NCBI RefSeq assembly: GCF_900187615.1
Contig: NZ_FYDO01000014.1
Coordinates: forward strand, 1 to 64,000
DNA length: 64,000 bases
Direction: 5' to 3'
DNA from: Pseudomonas sp. Irchel s3f7
GTDB lineage: Bacteria > Pseudomonadota > Gammaproteobacteria > Pseudomonadales > Pseudomonadaceae
The position numbers and the translations under genes were made by a program. Positions 34,612 through 43,822 of this stretch are shown in pieces. How positions within the stretch are numbered: position 1 is the first letter of the stretch; every line of letters begins with the position of its first letter. A model generated the notes under the pieces. It did no database searches. It was not told the origin of the DNA and worked only from the letters and a program-made list of their open reading frames with translations.

Positions 34612-36062
34612 CGGTCTCCCTGTTTGGCCAAATGTTCACGGGCCATGTCATGCAGCGAGCGGGCAGCGGGTTTCGGTGCGCTGTGGTTTTGCGTCCACGG
34701 GCCGACATTGCTCGGCGTGAGGGCGCGCAGGCGCGTGGCAAAGAAACCGAACAGGCGATAGAGCGTCGGCGAGCTGTTGAGCTTGGCCCAGGCATTCCAG
34801 ATGAACCGCTCTTTGCGCGAGTACTTGCTGCCCTGGCCGCGCATCACTTGATGAGGGCTGTCCGGGGCTTTGACGTTTTCTTCCCGCAGACGCCGCAACA
34901 GTGCAGGGATCGGAATTTTCACCGGGCAAACTTCACCGCAGGCACCGCACAGCGACGATGCGCTCGGATGATCCGGCACTTTTGCCAGGCCGACCATGTG
35001 CGGGGTGATGATTTTTCCGATAGGCCCAGGGTAAACCTCCCCATAGGCGTGACCGCCGATTCGGGTGTACACCGGGCAATGATTCATACAGGCGCCGCAA
35101 CGAATGCAGTTCAGGGTCTGGCGCAGTTCGCTGTCGGCAAACGCCTGGCTGCGACCGTTATCCAGCAAGACCAGGTGCACTTCTTGAGGGCCGTCGAGTT
35201 CATGCTCTTTGCGCGGGCCAGAGATCATGTTGACGTAGGTAGTGATTGGAATGCCAAGCGCCGAGCGGGTCAGCAATGACAGCAACGGCACCACGTCGCG
35301 CAGGTTTTCCACGACTTTCTCAATGCCGGTGACGGCAATGTGCACCGGCGGCACCGTGGTGGTCATGCGGCCGTTGCCTTCGTTTTCCACCAACAGCAGG
35401 GTGCCGGTTTCGGCGACGGCGAAGTTGACGCCGGAAACGCCGATGTCCGCTTCAAAGAATTTCTGCCGCAGGACCCTGCGACCGATCTGAATGAGTTGGT
35501 CTACGTCCTTGGTGTATTCCACGCCAAGTTTGTCGTGGAACAAGGACGCGACCTGACCGGCGTTCTTGTGGATCGCCGGCATGATTATGTGTGAAGGTTT
35601 CTCGTGGTCGAGCTGGACGATGTACTCGCCCATGTCCGATTCCAGGCATTCAATGCCCTGTTCAGCGAGGACATGGTTCATCTCCATCTCTTCGCTGACC
35701 ATCGATTTACCCTTGATCACTTGCCGCCCCTCGTGAGCGCGGATGATCGAGAGGACGATGCCATTGGCTTCGTCCACCGTTTCCGCCCAGTGCACTGTCA
35801 CACCGTTGCGGGTCAGGTTCTGTTCCAGTTGTTCGAGCAGCTCGGGCAACTTGGATAACGCACGGGCGCGGACAGCATTGCCCAGCGCGCGCAGGTGTTC
35901 TCTTTCGTGGGTATCGCTGAAAGCGGCTGCCCGTTTGGTCATCAGTGAATCCATCGCCTTGCGAAAGTTGCCTCGCAATTGCGCATCACCCAGCGCGTTG
36001 TGGGCGCGGGTGCGAAAATCTTCTTCTACGGCGACCGTAGGAATAATCGAGGAAGTGCTCAT
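34608..36062 (-). CDS. lutB: Lactate utilisation protein B (LutB/LldF), iron-sulfur protein
   Basis: LutB is the iron-sulfur and LUD-domain subunit of the LutABC complex. The 484-residue protein has the LUD domain (VRAHEGRQVIKGKSMVSEEM near residue 108, GVSGVNFAVAETGTLLLVEN near 208) and two 4Fe-4S motifs (CIRCGACMNHCPVYTRIGGH near 312, CGACGEVCPVKIPIPALLRR near 362), then a C-terminal DUF3390-like tail. ATG 36062 overlaps the lutA stop. A longer open frame to 36167 lies inside lutA and is not used. Confidence 0.93.
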   Translation of the reverse strand: MSTSSIIPTVAVEEDFRTRAHNALGDAQLRGNFRKAMDSLMTKRAAAFSDTHEREHLRALGNAVRARALSKLPELLEQLEQNLTRNGVTVHWAETVDEANGIVLSIIRAHEGRQVIKGKSMVSEEMEMNHVLAEQGIECLESDMGEYIVQLDHEKPSHIIMPAIHKNAGQVASLFHDKLGVEYTKDVDQLIQIGRRVLRQKFFEADIGVSGVNFAVAETGTLLLVENEGNGRMTTTVPPVHIAVTGIEKVVENLRDVVPLLSLLTRSALGIPITTYVNMISGPRKEHELDGPQEVHLVLLDNGRSQAFADSELRQTLNCIRCGACMNHCPVYTRIGGHAYGEVYPGPIGKIITPHMVGLAKVPDHPSASSLCGACGEVCPVKIPIPALLRRLREENVKAPDSPHQVMRGQGSKYSRKERFIWNAWAKLNSSPTLYRLFGFFATRLRALTPSNVGPWTQNHSAPKPAARSLHDMAREHLAKQGDR

Positions 36063-36883
36063 TGGGCACCCCCGGTTCGCTGCCAGAGGAAACTGGCCAG
36101 ATGCTGACCGCGCAGCGCTTCTTTCTGTTTTTCCAGCGAGCCGTTGATGTTCATCAGACAGCCGCAATCGGCGCTCAAAATCTTGTGTGCGCCGGATTCC
36201 TTCAACGACCGGGTCTTGTCAGCCACCATCGCGCCGGAAATGTCTGGCATACGGACGCTGAAAGTCCCACCGAAGCCACAGCATTCACTTTCGTGACTGT
36301 GGTTGACGCGCTCCACGTTGTTCAACTGCGCCAACAACTCACGGCCGTGCAGGTGGGTGTTCATCTCGCGACGTGCCGAGCACGACGTGTGCAGCGCTAC
36401 TTTTACCGGCTCGCCGCTGTCCTTGAGTTGCACCTTGCAGACGAACAGCAGGAACTCGGCGAGTTCATAGGTCCTGGCCGCCAGGGCCTGAACCTGTTGC
36501 AACGTGTCCGGCTCGTCCTTGAACAAGTCGGCATAGTGTTCGCGCAACATGCCGGCACAAGAACCTGACGGCACCACCACCGGATAGTCACCGGCAAACA
36601 GCGCCAGTTGTGAGCGCGCCACGGTCCTTGCCTGTTCGGTGTAACCCGAGGTGTAGGCCGGTTGACCGCAGCAGCTTTGCCCTTGCGGGTACTCGACACG
36701 AATGCCTTCGCGTTCCAGCAAGTGGATCGCGTCCATCCCGGCTTCCGGGTAGAACAAGTCGACCACGCAAGTCCCGAACAGGTAGACCCGGGCCGGTTTT
36801 TCGCTGGGATATTGCCGAGGCTCGGGCAGTGGCGGGGCGACACGGGTCGCATTCGGCACAGCGTTGTAAAAAAGCTCGCTCAT
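36059..36883 (-). CDS. lutA: Lactate utilisation protein A (LutA/LldE)
   Basis: The 274-residue protein contains two CCG domains, the cysteine-rich units that bind a cluster in heterodisulfide-reductase-like proteins: YPQGQSCCGQPAYTSGYTEQ near residue 86 and HSHESECCGFGGTFSVRMPD near 195. It is the first gene of lutABC after lldP, separated from lldP by 150 bp with a hairpin. With LutB and LutC it oxidises L-lactate to pyruvate. No classical lldD flavin enzyme is present here, so LutABC replaces it. Confidence 0.93.
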   Translation of the reverse strand: MSELFYNAVPNATRVAPPLPEPRQYPSEKPARVYLFGTCVVDLFYPEAGMDAIHLLEREGIRVEYPQGQSCCGQPAYTSGYTEQARTVARSQLALFAGDYPVVVPSGSCAGMLREHYADLFKDEPDTLQQVQALAARTYELAEFLLFVCKVQLKDSGEPVKVALHTSCSARREMNTHLHGRELLAQLNNVERVNHSHESECCGFGGTFSVRMPDISGAMVADKTRSLKESGAHKILSADCGCLMNINGSLEKQKEALRGQHLASFLWQRTGGAQ

Positions 36884-36982
36884 CAGGCGGTCTCCGGGTG
36901 GTCCCGGTTATTCGTCCGTTGAGGCCGCTGAATATAGAGAGGGAAACTTTCAGCGGCCTTACAGACCGGGGTGTGAATAGCT

Positions 36983-37015
36983 GACGCCGGGGTCGTGGCC
37001 CGGCGTCGGTTTTTT
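36983..37015. terminator. Strong hairpin between lldP and lutA
   Basis: A 9-bp GC-rich stem (GACGCCGGG and CCCGGCGTC) with a seven-base loop is followed by six T on the plus strand. The flanking genes are read leftward, so it would act as a terminator only for antisense transcripts. On the sense strand it is an intercistronic hairpin without T run, which could stabilise lldP mRNA or lower read-through. Confidence 0.65.
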
Positions 37016-37033
37016 CTGTGTTTCTTGTAGTCC

Positions 37034-38728
37034 TTAGTGCACCAGCATGCCGGTGAACCAGTAGGCCTGGGCCAGTGTGATCAGGCCGACGATTGTTGCA
37101 AAGAATAGGCTGTGCTTGAGGGTGAAGCGGAACAGATCCGATTCTTTGCCCACAAGGCCCGTCGCCGCGCAGGCCACCGCGATCGACTGTGGCGAAATCA
37201 TCTTGCCGGTCACGCCGCCGCTGGTGTTCGCCGCCACCAGCAAGGTGTCGTTGACGCCGATCTGGTGTGCGGTGGTTGCTTGCAGCGAGCTGAACAACGC
37301 GTTGGACGAGGTATCCGAACCGGTCAGGAACACGCCCAGCCAGCCGAGGAATGGCGAGAAGAACGGGAACGCCGCGCCAGTGCCTGCCAATACCAGGGCC
37401 ATGGTCGAAGACATGCCCGAGTAGTTGGTGACGAAGGCGAAGGCCAGCACCATACCGATGGACAGGATCGGCCAGCGCAGTTCGTAGAAGGTCTCTTTCA
37501 AAGTGGTCAGACCAGTTTTGATATTGATCTTCAGCACCAGCATCGAGATCAGTGCAGAGAAGAAAATCGCCGTGCCGGTCGCGGAGATCGGGTCAAGCTT
37601 GAACACTGCCGGAAGGGCGGTTGGCGCGGCCACGATCGGTGCGACCTTGATCACCAGTTGATCCAGGTGCGGGATAGCGAAGTTGAATACGAAGCTGTAC
37701 ATCGAGCCGCCGGCGGCGAACATCGCCTTGAACGGCTTCAGGGTCCAGATGGTGACCAGTACGGTCAGGATCAGGAACGGCGACCAGGCCTTGAAAATTT
37801 CCCCGAGGCTGTAGGGCGACGCCACGGTGGTGCGCTTCTGGCCAAAACCGCCGACGCTGGCGCTGACCACCGAGGCGGAAACAGCACCGACGATGTGTTG
37901 GCCTGCGGCGCGTTTGGGTTGCCAGACCTTCAGGAACAAAGTCAGGGAAATCAGGCTGGCCAGGGCCGAGGTGATGTCCGGCAGTTCAGGGCCGATGAAG
38001 TTCGAGGTGAAGTATTGAGTGACGGCAAAACTCAAGCCCGCGACCAGCGCCGCCGGCCAGGTTTCACGCACGCCGCGCAGGCCATCCATCATGAACACCA
38101 GCCAGAACGGCACGAACAGCGACAGCAGCGGCAGCTGGCGACCGGTCATGGCGCCGATCTTGAAGGCGTCGATGCCGGTGACTTGCCCGGCAACGATGAT
38201 CGGAATGCCCAAGGCGCCGAAGGCTACCGGCGCGGTGTTTGCGATCAGGCACAGGCCTGCGGCGTACAGCGGGTTGAACCCCAGGCCTACCAGCAGTGCC
38301 GCGGTAATCGCTACCGGTGCGCCGAAACCGGCTGCACCTTCGAGGAAGGCGCCGAAGCAGAAACCAATCAACAGCACTTGCAGGCGCTGATCGTCGGTGA
38401 TCGACAGCACTGAACTGCGGATGACCTCGAACTGACCGCTCTTGACCGTCAGTTTGTAGAGGAATACCGCTGCAACGATGATCCAGGCAATCGGCCACAA
38501 GCCGTAGGCGAAGCCATATCCGGCGGCGGCGAACGCCATGTCGACCGGCATCTGGAAGGCAAAGATCGCCACCAGGATCGACAAGGCCAGCGTGATGCTG
38601 CCGGCCACGTGACCTTTCATGCGGAACACCGCCAAAGCCAGGAAGAAAAATACGATGGGGATAACAGCCGCGAGTGCGGACAGGCCGAGGCTGCCGAGCG
38701 GGCTATAGAGCTGTTGCCAGGTTTGCAT
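37034..38728 (-). CDS. lldP: L-lactate permease
   Basis: LldP imports lactate (also glycolate) with protons through the inner membrane. The 564-residue protein has about twelve to fourteen hydrophobic spans and LctP-family sequences such as [20 protein letters not shown] near residue 132, and a C-terminal [20 protein letters not shown] near 456 with [20 protein letters not shown]. It is the first gene of the lactate operon, transcribed from the promoter region shared with divergent lldR and containing the operator at 38781. Confidence 0.95.
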   Translation of the reverse strand: MQTWQQLYSPLGSLGLSALAAVIPIVFFFLALAVFRMKGHVAGSITLALSILVAIFAFQMPVDMAFAAAGYGFAYGLWPIAWIIVAAVFLYKLTVKSGQFEVIRSSVLSITDDQRLQVLLIGFCFGAFLEGAAGFGAPVAITAALLVGLGFNPLYAAGLCLIANTAPVAFGALGIPIIVAGQVTGIDAFKIGAMTGRQLPLLSLFVPFWLVFMMDGLRGVRETWPAALVAGLSFAVTQYFTSNFIGPELPDITSALASLISLTLFLKVWQPKRAAGQHIVGAVSASVVSASVGGFGQKRTTVASPYSLGEIFKAWSPFLILTVLVTIWTLKPFKAMFAAGGSMYSFVFNFAIPHLDQLVIKVAPIVAAPTALPAVFKLDPISATGTAIFFSALISMLVLKINIKTGLTTLKETFYELRWPILSIGMVLAFAFVTNYSGMSSTMALVLAGTGAAFPFFSPFLGWLGVFLTGSDTSSNALFSSLQATTAHQIGVNDTLLVAANTSGGVTGKMISPQSIAVACAATGLVGKESDLFRFTLKHSLFFATIVGLITLAQAYWFTGMLVH

Positions 38729-38780
38729 ATGGGGTGGCCCCTAATTGTTGTTGGTCAGGCACTGATCAGCGTTCTTGGAT

Positions 38781-38797
38781 AATTGGTAATACCAATT
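38781..38797. promoter_or_regulatory. LldR-type operator palindrome
   Basis: AATTGGTAATACCAATT is a perfect 17-bp palindrome (7-bp arms, AAT centre) matching the TTGGT-N3-ACCAA core used by GntR/FadR-type regulators such as PdhR and LldR. It lies 53 bp before lldP and 195 bp before divergent lldR, so it probably serves lactate-responsive control of the operon. Confidence 0.8.
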
Positions 38798-38991
38798 TAC
38801 AATCGCTGTTCGCTAGGGTAAAAGCCTTGTAGGTGGTGTGTCAATTTGCCGCCCTAAAACTTTTGTCGAATGCGAGTGCCCGCAGGGTTATTCACCGTGT
38901 TGGATCAAGTGCTGTCCGGTAGGTGCTGATGCGCTGCCGATAGACCAGAATAGAGCGCCGGCGAGCCGTCGGATCGTGGAGAAATCGAGTT

Positions 38992-39759
38992 ATGGGGTTT
39001 GATCAGATTCGTCAGCGCCGTTTGTCTGACGATATTGTCGAGCAGCTTGAGGGCATGATCCTCGAGGGCACGCTGAAGGCGGGTGAGCGTTTGCCGGCCG
39101 AACGTGCGCTGGCCGAGCAATTCGGTGTGTCGCGTCCTTCCTTGCGTGAAGCCATTCAAAAGCTGACGGCCAAGGGGCTGCTGATCAGTCGCCAGGGCGG
39201 CGGCAATTACGTGGTGGAGTCGTTGGGCACGACCTTCAGCGATCCATTGCTGCACCTACTGGAAAGCAATCCCGAGGCTCAGCGCGACCTGTTGGAGTTT
39301 CGCCACACGCTGGAAGCGTCCTGCGCCTATTACGCGGCGCTGCGTGCCACTGATGTCGACCGCGAACGGCTGACTGCCGCTTTCAATGAATTGCAGGACT
39401 GTTACACACGCCACGACGAAGTGAGCCGTGCCGAAGAGGGGGCAGCAGATGCGAAATTCCATCTGGCAATCGCCGAGGCCAGTCATAACGCGGTGTTGTT
39501 GCACACCATTCGTGGGCTGTTCGACCTGCTCAAGCGCAACGTCGTCACCAACATCGGCGGCATGTACAAGCAGCGCACGGAAACCCGCGACATGCTGATC
39601 ACACAGCATCGGGAGTTGTACCAGGCGATTATCGAAGGGCGGGCAGAGCAGGCGCGGGAAGTCTCCAGCCGACACATTTTGTATGTGCAGGAAGTGCTGG
39701 AAGAAGTGCGTCAGGAAGTGCAACGCATGGCCCGGGCGGAGCGGCGCAAGGGGACTTGA
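38992..39759 (+). CDS. lldR: GntR/FadR-type lactate regulator LldR
   Basis: The 255-residue protein has a GntR winged helix (RRLSDDIVEQLEGMILEGTL, LPAERALAEQFGVSRPSLRE near residues 8-52) and a C-terminal all-helical FCD domain (LLEFRHTLEASCAYYAALRA near 98, DAKFHLAIAEASHNAVLLHT near 150) with histidines that in relatives bind a metal and the effector. It is divergent from lldP with a perfect operator between them. Repression relieved by lactate is expected from homologues. Confidence 0.92.
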   Translation: MGFDQIRQRRLSDDIVEQLEGMILEGTLKAGERLPAERALAEQFGVSRPSLREAIQKLTAKGLLISRQGGGNYVVESLGTTFSDPLLHLLESNPEAQRDLLEFRHTLEASCAYYAALRATDVDRERLTAAFNELQDCYTRHDEVSRAEEGAADAKFHLAIAEASHNAVLLHTIRGLFDLLKRNVVTNIGGMYKQRTETRDMLITQHRELYQAIIEGRAEQAREVSSRHILYVQEVLEEVRQEVQRMARAERRKGT

Positions 39760-39769
39760 TCGTTAAAGC

Positions 39770-39847
39770 AAAAGATCGCGGCCTGCGGCAGCTCCTACAG
39801 GGAAACAAAAACCCTAACGTAGGAGCTGCCGCAGGCTGCGATCTTTT
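39770..39847. repeat. REP-like inverted pair after lldR
   Basis: AAAGATCGCGGCCTGCGGCA with GCTCCTACAGGG is answered in inverse orientation by CCCTAACGTAGGAGCTGCCG with CAGGCTGCGATCTTTT. The pair lies between lldR and smpB, which converge, and can fold into a long hairpin that may end both transcripts. The AAGATCGC-GCCT core is shared with the element at 19130. Confidence 0.8.
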
Positions 39848-39877
39848 CGATGGCGCCGCGAAACTCAGGCAGAAAAA

Positions 39878-40360
39878 TCAGTCTTCCTTGCCCTTGTTGC
39901 GCACCGCACGCTGCAACTCGCGACCGGCATCGCGTTCGCGCTCGGTATCACGCTTGTCGTATTCCTTCTTGCCCTTGCCCAGAGCGATCTCGCACTTGAC
40001 CATGTGCTTGCTCCAGTACCAGGACAGGCACACGCAGGCGTAACCCTTTTGCTGTACGGCCGTGGCCAGCTTTTCCAGCTCGCGCCGGTTGAGCAGCAAT
40101 TTTCGGGTGCGGGTCGGATCCGCGATGACGTGGGTGCTGGCGGTCGTCAGGGGCGTGATGTGACTGCCGAGCAGCCAGGCTTCGCCATCCTTGAGCAGCA
40201 CGTAACTGTCCACCAGCTGCAACTTGCTCGCCCGCAGACTTTTTACTTCCCAGCCGGCCAGGACCAGACCAGCCTCGAACTTATGCTCGATGAAGTAATC
40301 GTGTCGCGCCTTTTTGTTTTGCGCGATGGTCCCTGTTGGGTGTTTCTTCTGTTTAGCCAT
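39878..40360 (-). CDS. smpB: SsrA-binding protein SmpB
   Basis: SmpB binds the tRNA-like end of tmRNA and brings it to stalled ribosomes. The 160-residue protein shows [40 protein letters not shown] and [20 protein letters not shown], all conserved. ATG 40360 is chosen as the usual SmpB start; the frame is open to 40534. The tmRNA gene is 10 kb away in this window. Confidence 0.96.
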   Translation of the reverse strand: MAKQKKHPTGTIAQNKKARHDYFIEHKFEAGLVLAGWEVKSLRASKLQLVDSYVLLKDGEAWLLGSHITPLTTASTHVIADPTRTRKLLLNRRELEKLATAVQQKGYACVCLSWYWSKHMVKCEIALGKGKKEYDKRDTERERDAGRELQRAVRNKGKED

Positions 40361-40478
40361 AGGGGCGGCATTATAGGGAGTTGCACGCGAGTCGGCTACG
40401 GTATCGCTACGTGCTTGAGCAGGTTGATTGAATCCCGGACAATGCGGCCTCTTTTTTGAACGCTTGGGCGTGATAACG

Positions 40479-41882
40479 ATGTCGACAGACAAGGTTTCTG
40501 TCCACGGCAGTTGGGCTAGCCGCTGGGTCTTCATACTCGCCGCGACCGGTTCGGCCGTGGGTCTGGGTAGTATCTGGAAATTCCCCTACATGGTCGGCGT
40601 CTATGGCGGTGGTGCTTTTGTGCTGATGTTTCTGGCCTGCATTGCGCTGATCGGTGTGCCAGTCATGTTGGCGGAAACCCTGATCGGCCGGCGTGCGCGG
40701 CAGAGCCCGGCCAACGCCTTGAAGATCCTGGCGACCGAGGCAGGGCATTCGGCGAAGTGGTCGTGGGGGGCTTTTGCCGGGATGATCACGGCGTTGCTGA
40801 TCCTGTCTTTCTATAGTGTGGTCGGCGGCTGGTCGCTGGACTACATCATCGACATGGGGCGTGGCGATTTTCAGGGCGCGACGCCAGATCAGGTGGGGGC
40901 TTACTTCGGCAATGTGATCGCCGATCCGTGGCGCCTGACACTTTGGCACACGATTTTCATGCTGTTGTCCGCGGTGGTGATCGCCAAGGGCGTGGTTGCC
41001 GGGCTTGAGCGCAGTTTGCGCATCATGATGCCGCTGCTGTTCGTGATGATTCTTGTATTGCTGGGTTACAGCATGACCACCGGGCATTTCATGGAGGGCG
41101 TGCATTTCATGTTCGACTTCCACCCGGAAAAGGTCATGGACGGCTTGCTGCCCGCGATGGGGCATGCCTTCTTCTCCCTGAGCGTAGGTGTCGGTTCGAT
41201 CATGATCTACGGCGCCTACATGCCGAAGAACTCTTCGATTTCCGGGACCGTCGTCGGTGTGGCGCTGCTGGATACATTCGTTTCTCTGGTTGCCGGTCTG
41301 GCATTGTTTCCGATTGTGTTCGCTGCGGGCCTGAATCCGAGCGAAGGGCCGGGCCTGATGTTCGTCAGCCTGCCTTTTGCCTTCGGTAACGTCGCGTTCG
41401 GACAGTTGATGGGCGTGGTGTTCTTCGTGCTGGTGGCGGTGGCGGCCTGGAGTTCGGCAATTTCCCTGCTCGAACCCATGGTGGCTTACCTGGTTGAGCG
41501 CACTAAAGTCAGTCGAGCGTGGGTGACTTTCTGGTTGGCCTTCAGTTGCTGGTTTGTGGGACTGGGCACGGTGTTCTCCTTCAATATCTGGAAGGAAGCC
41601 AAGTTCTTCGTGAACGAAGGCGGCATGTTCCACCTCTACCAATGGGGCGCGGCCGGTGGTCTCGACTTCTTCGGTGTGATCGATTTCTTCACCTCGCGAC
41701 TCATGTTGCCGCTTGGCGGTTTGTGTTTCGTGGTGTTCGCAGGCTGGATCATGGGGCGTGAAGCGGTGCGTGACGAGTTGTCGATTCGCAACCCTGCGCT
41801 GTTTGCCCTGTCCTTGTTCTTGATGCGCTATGTGGCGCCCATCGGCATTCTCGTAGTGTTTGCCGCCCAGTTGTGGAAATGA
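40479..41882 (+). CDS. Sodium-dependent neurotransmitter-type symporter (NSS family)
   Basis: The 467-residue membrane protein belongs to the neurotransmitter:sodium symporter family (LeuT-like), which imports amino acids or related compounds with Na+. It has the family start [20 protein letters not shown] then [20 protein letters not shown] (first helix with the unwound substrate site, residues about 9-50) and about twelve hydrophobic spans. I chose ATG 40479 rather than 40428 because the conserved N-terminus follows it. The substrate is unknown. Confidence 0.9.
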   Translation: MSTDKVSVHGSWASRWVFILAATGSAVGLGSIWKFPYMVGVYGGGAFVLMFLACIALIGVPVMLAETLIGRRARQSPANALKILATEAGHSAKWSWGAFAGMITALLILSFYSVVGGWSLDYIIDMGRGDFQGATPDQVGAYFGNVIADPWRLTLWHTIFMLLSAVVIAKGVVAGLERSLRIMMPLLFVMILVLLGYSMTTGHFMEGVHFMFDFHPEKVMDGLLPAMGHAFFSLSVGVGSIMIYGAYMPKNSSISGTVVGVALLDTFVSLVAGLALFPIVFAAGLNPSEGPGLMFVSLPFAFGNVAFGQLMGVVFFVLVAVAAWSSAISLLEPMVAYLVERTKVSRAWVTFWLAFSCWFVGLGTVFSFNIWKEAKFFVNEGGMFHLYQWGAAGGLDFFGVIDFFTSRLMLPLGGLCFVVFAGWIMGREAVRDELSIRNPALFALSLFLMRYVAPIGILVVFAAQLWK

Positions 41883-41889
41883 CGCTGAC

Positions 41890-42324
41890 ATGACGACACA
41901 TATTTCACGTTCGGCCTTGCTGCCGTATCCGGCGCAAGCGCTGTATGACCTGGTCAACGACGTGGCGCGTTATCCGGAGTTTCTGCCGTGGTGCTCGACG
42001 GCAGAAGTTCTGGAAAGCTCTCCTGAACACATGCGCGCCAGTGTAGGCGTGGCGAAGGGCGGTCTTAGCCAGCATTTTGTGACGCGCAATACGCTGGTGC
42101 CGGGGCAGTCGATCGAGATGAATCTTGAGGAGGGTCCATTCAACCAGTTACATGGTGTGTGGACGTTCAAGCCTTTGGGTGAAAAGGCCTGCAAGATCAG
42201 CCTGGATTTGTCGTTCGACTACGCCGGGCCGCTGGTTCGCGCGACTTTGGGGCCGTTGTTCAATCAGGCGACCAATACCCTGGTGGATGCGTTCTGCCAG
42301 CGGGCCAAACAGATCTATGGTTAA
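41890..42324 (+). CDS. ratA: RatA/COQ10-family START-domain protein
   Basis: The 144-residue polyketide-cyclase/START-like protein matches RatA (YfjG), which in E. coli was reported to block 50S-30S joining and otherwise resembles coenzyme-Q-binding COQ10. Conserved parts: SALLPYPAQALYDLVNDVAR, YPEFLPWCSTAEVLE, FDYAGPLVRATLGPLFNQ. It precedes the rnfH (ratB) gene as in many gammaproteobacteria. I infer a role in quinone handling rather than toxicity. Confidence 0.9.
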   Translation: MTTHISRSALLPYPAQALYDLVNDVARYPEFLPWCSTAEVLESSPEHMRASVGVAKGGLSQHFVTRNTLVPGQSIEMNLEEGPFNQLHGVWTFKPLGEKACKISLDLSFDYAGPLVRATLGPLFNQATNTLVDAFCQRAKQIYG

Positions 42325-42631
42325 TGCCATGATCGAGGTCGAAGTGGTGTATGCCGCTGTTGACCGGCAGATTTTGATCACGGTGACGGTGCCCGCCGGG
42401 ACGACGCTGCGGGCGGCTTTACTCAAGTCCGGGGTAGGTGGCGAGTTTCCGAAATTGGATCTGGCCGATTGTCCCGTGGGGATTTTCGGCAAAGTGATTG
42501 CGGACCCTGATAGCCGCATGGTGCAAGCGGGGGATCGCATCGAGATCTATCGACCGTTGTTGGCCGATCCCAAAGAGGTCCGTCGACTGCGTGCCGCCAA
42601 GGCTGCCGAGGCCAAATCCCGGAATCAGTGA
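42317..42631 (+). CDS. rnfH: RnfH-family ubiquitin-like protein (RatB)
   Basis: The 104-residue protein is an RnfH/UPF0125 beta-grasp protein: IEVEVVYAAVDRQILITVTV, LADCPVGIFGKVIADPDSRM, GDRIEIYRPLLADPKEVRRL. Its function is not known. ATG 42317 overlaps the ratA stop by eight bases; ATG 42329 is an equally possible start four codons later. It is followed by a terminator shared with convergent bamE. Confidence 0.88.
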   Translation: MVNAMIEVEVVYAAVDRQILITVTVPAGTTLRAALLKSGVGGEFPKLDLADCPVGIFGKVIADPDSRMVQAGDRIEIYRPLLADPKEVRRLRAAKAAEAKSRNQ

Positions 42632-42651
42632 GCCGCTCAAATCGCAGGCAA

Positions 42652-42682
42652 TAAAAAACCCGGATTAACCGGGTTTTTTATT
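42652..42682. terminator. Bidirectional terminator between rnfH and bamE
   Basis: AAAAAACCCGG and CCGGGTTTTTT form a stem with a six-base loop between the two convergent genes. Runs of T follow on both strands, so it can serve both. Confidence 0.88.
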
Positions 42683-42692
42683 GCGTCGCAAA

Positions 42693-43220
42693 TTATTGCG
42701 GCGTGGTGTCCAGAGGCTCTGGTGTCGGGACCGGAACGGTTTCTACACCGTCGACGTCCTTCTGGATCTGATCCAGCAACGAGCCTGGCTTGACCGGTTT
42801 TTCCGGTTTTGGCTTCTCGACGACTTCTGCCGGCGCGCTGACGCTCGTGTCAGCGTCTTTGCCGAGAATGGCTTCGTCGCGGCTCACGCCCGGCATGAAA
42901 TCGCCAGAGAGGCTGACAAGCTGATCATTTGGGTTGAAGATAACGCTAATGCGTTCCTGTTGGCGTTCACCGCCACCCGGTTGCAGGCTGTACAGATAAT
43001 CCCAGCGATCGGCATGGAACGTGTCGGTCAGCAGAGGGTTGCCCATGATAAACCGTACTTGCTTACGGGTCATTCCCGGGCGTAACTGGTCTATCATGTC
43101 CTGCGTGACGACATTGCCCTGCTGGATGTCGATTTTGTAAACCCCGGGGAATGAACAACCGGCGAGTGCGAGCAGTCCCACAAAGGTGAAACTGGTTAGC
43201 AAGAGCTTGGTGTTTTGCAT
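42693..43220 (-). CDS. bamE: Outer-membrane assembly lipoprotein BamE (OmlA/SmpA)
   Basis: BamE is a lipoprotein of the BAM complex that inserts outer-membrane proteins. The 175-residue product has a lipobox [10 protein letters not shown] (mature Cys at about 22) and the BamE fold ([40 protein letters not shown]). The C-terminus extends with a Pro/Glu/Lys-rich tail of about 60 residues, as in other pseudomonads. It is divergent from fur. Confidence 0.95.
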   Translation of the reverse strand: MQNTKLLLTSFTFVGLLALAGCSFPGVYKIDIQQGNVVTQDMIDQLRPGMTRKQVRFIMGNPLLTDTFHADRWDYLYSLQPGGGERQQERISVIFNPNDQLVSLSGDFMPGVSRDEAILGKDADTSVSAPAEVVEKPKPEKPVKPGSLLDQIQKDVDGVETVPVPTPEPLDTTPQ

Positions 43221-43317
43221 CGGTGGGCGACTTCCACTATCTTGGCTGGGACAACGTAAACGCCGATCATACCCGCATTAAGAGAAGCTGCGAAGCAGCA
43301 TCGCGAGAAAGCTGACC

Positions 43318-43722
43318 ATGGTTGAAAATAGCGAACTACGCAAAGCCGGCCTCAAAGTGACCCTACCACGGGTCAAAATTCTGCAAATGCTCGATTCCGC
43401 CGAGCAACGCCACATGAGTGCCGAGGATGTCTACAAGGCCCTTATGGAGGCTGGTGAGGACGTCGGTCTGGCCACGGTTTACCGTGTTCTGACCCAGTTC
43501 GAGGCAGCTGGCCTTGTGGTGCGACATAACTTCGATGGAGGCCATGCGGTCTTCGAGCTGGACGACGGCAAGCATCACGACCATATGGTCAACGTCGAAA
43601 CCAGCGAAGTGATCGAATTCTTCGACGAAGAAATCGAGCGGCTTCAGAAAGCAATCGTCGACAAGTATGGCTTCGAGATGGTTGATCACAATCTGGTGCT
43701 GTACGTACGCAAGAAAAAGTAA
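43318..43722 (+). CDS. fur: Ferric uptake regulator Fur
   Basis: Fur represses iron-uptake genes when loaded with Fe2+. The 134-residue protein has the N-terminal winged helix (SELRKAGLKVTLPRVKILQM, AEDVYKALMEAGEDVGLATV then YRVLTQFEAAGLV) and C-terminal metal ligands in HAVFELDDGKHHDHMVNVE. It is shorter than E. coli Fur because it lacks the C-terminal CxxC, the usual Pseudomonas form. It is divergent from bamE and convergent with recN. Confidence 0.97.
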   Translation: MVENSELRKAGLKVTLPRVKILQMLDSAEQRHMSAEDVYKALMEAGEDVGLATVYRVLTQFEAAGLVVRHNFDGGHAVFELDDGKHHDHMVNVETSEVIEFFDEEIERLQKAIVDKYGFEMVDHNLVLYVRKKK

Positions 43723-43756
43723 GCATGTCGCGCGAACATTCAGTTCGCGAAACGAA

Positions 43757-43790
43757 CGAAGGCGACCCCAGGGTCGCCTTCGTGCTTTCT
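43757..43790 (+). terminator. Terminator after fur
   Basis: GAAGGCGACCC and GGGTCGCCTTC form an 11-bp stem with a two-base centre, followed by a modest T-rich stretch (GTGCTTTCTG). It lies between the convergent fur and recN genes. Confidence 0.7.
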
Positions 43791-43822
43791 GCTGTACGGA
43801 TTGTACGTGGTCCTTGTCCGCG

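Noticed and set aside
41890..42631. RatA-RnfH as a toxin-antitoxin or defence pair
   Set aside because: These genes are conserved core neighbours of smpB and bamE, and the sequence fits a COQ10-type quinone-binding role.
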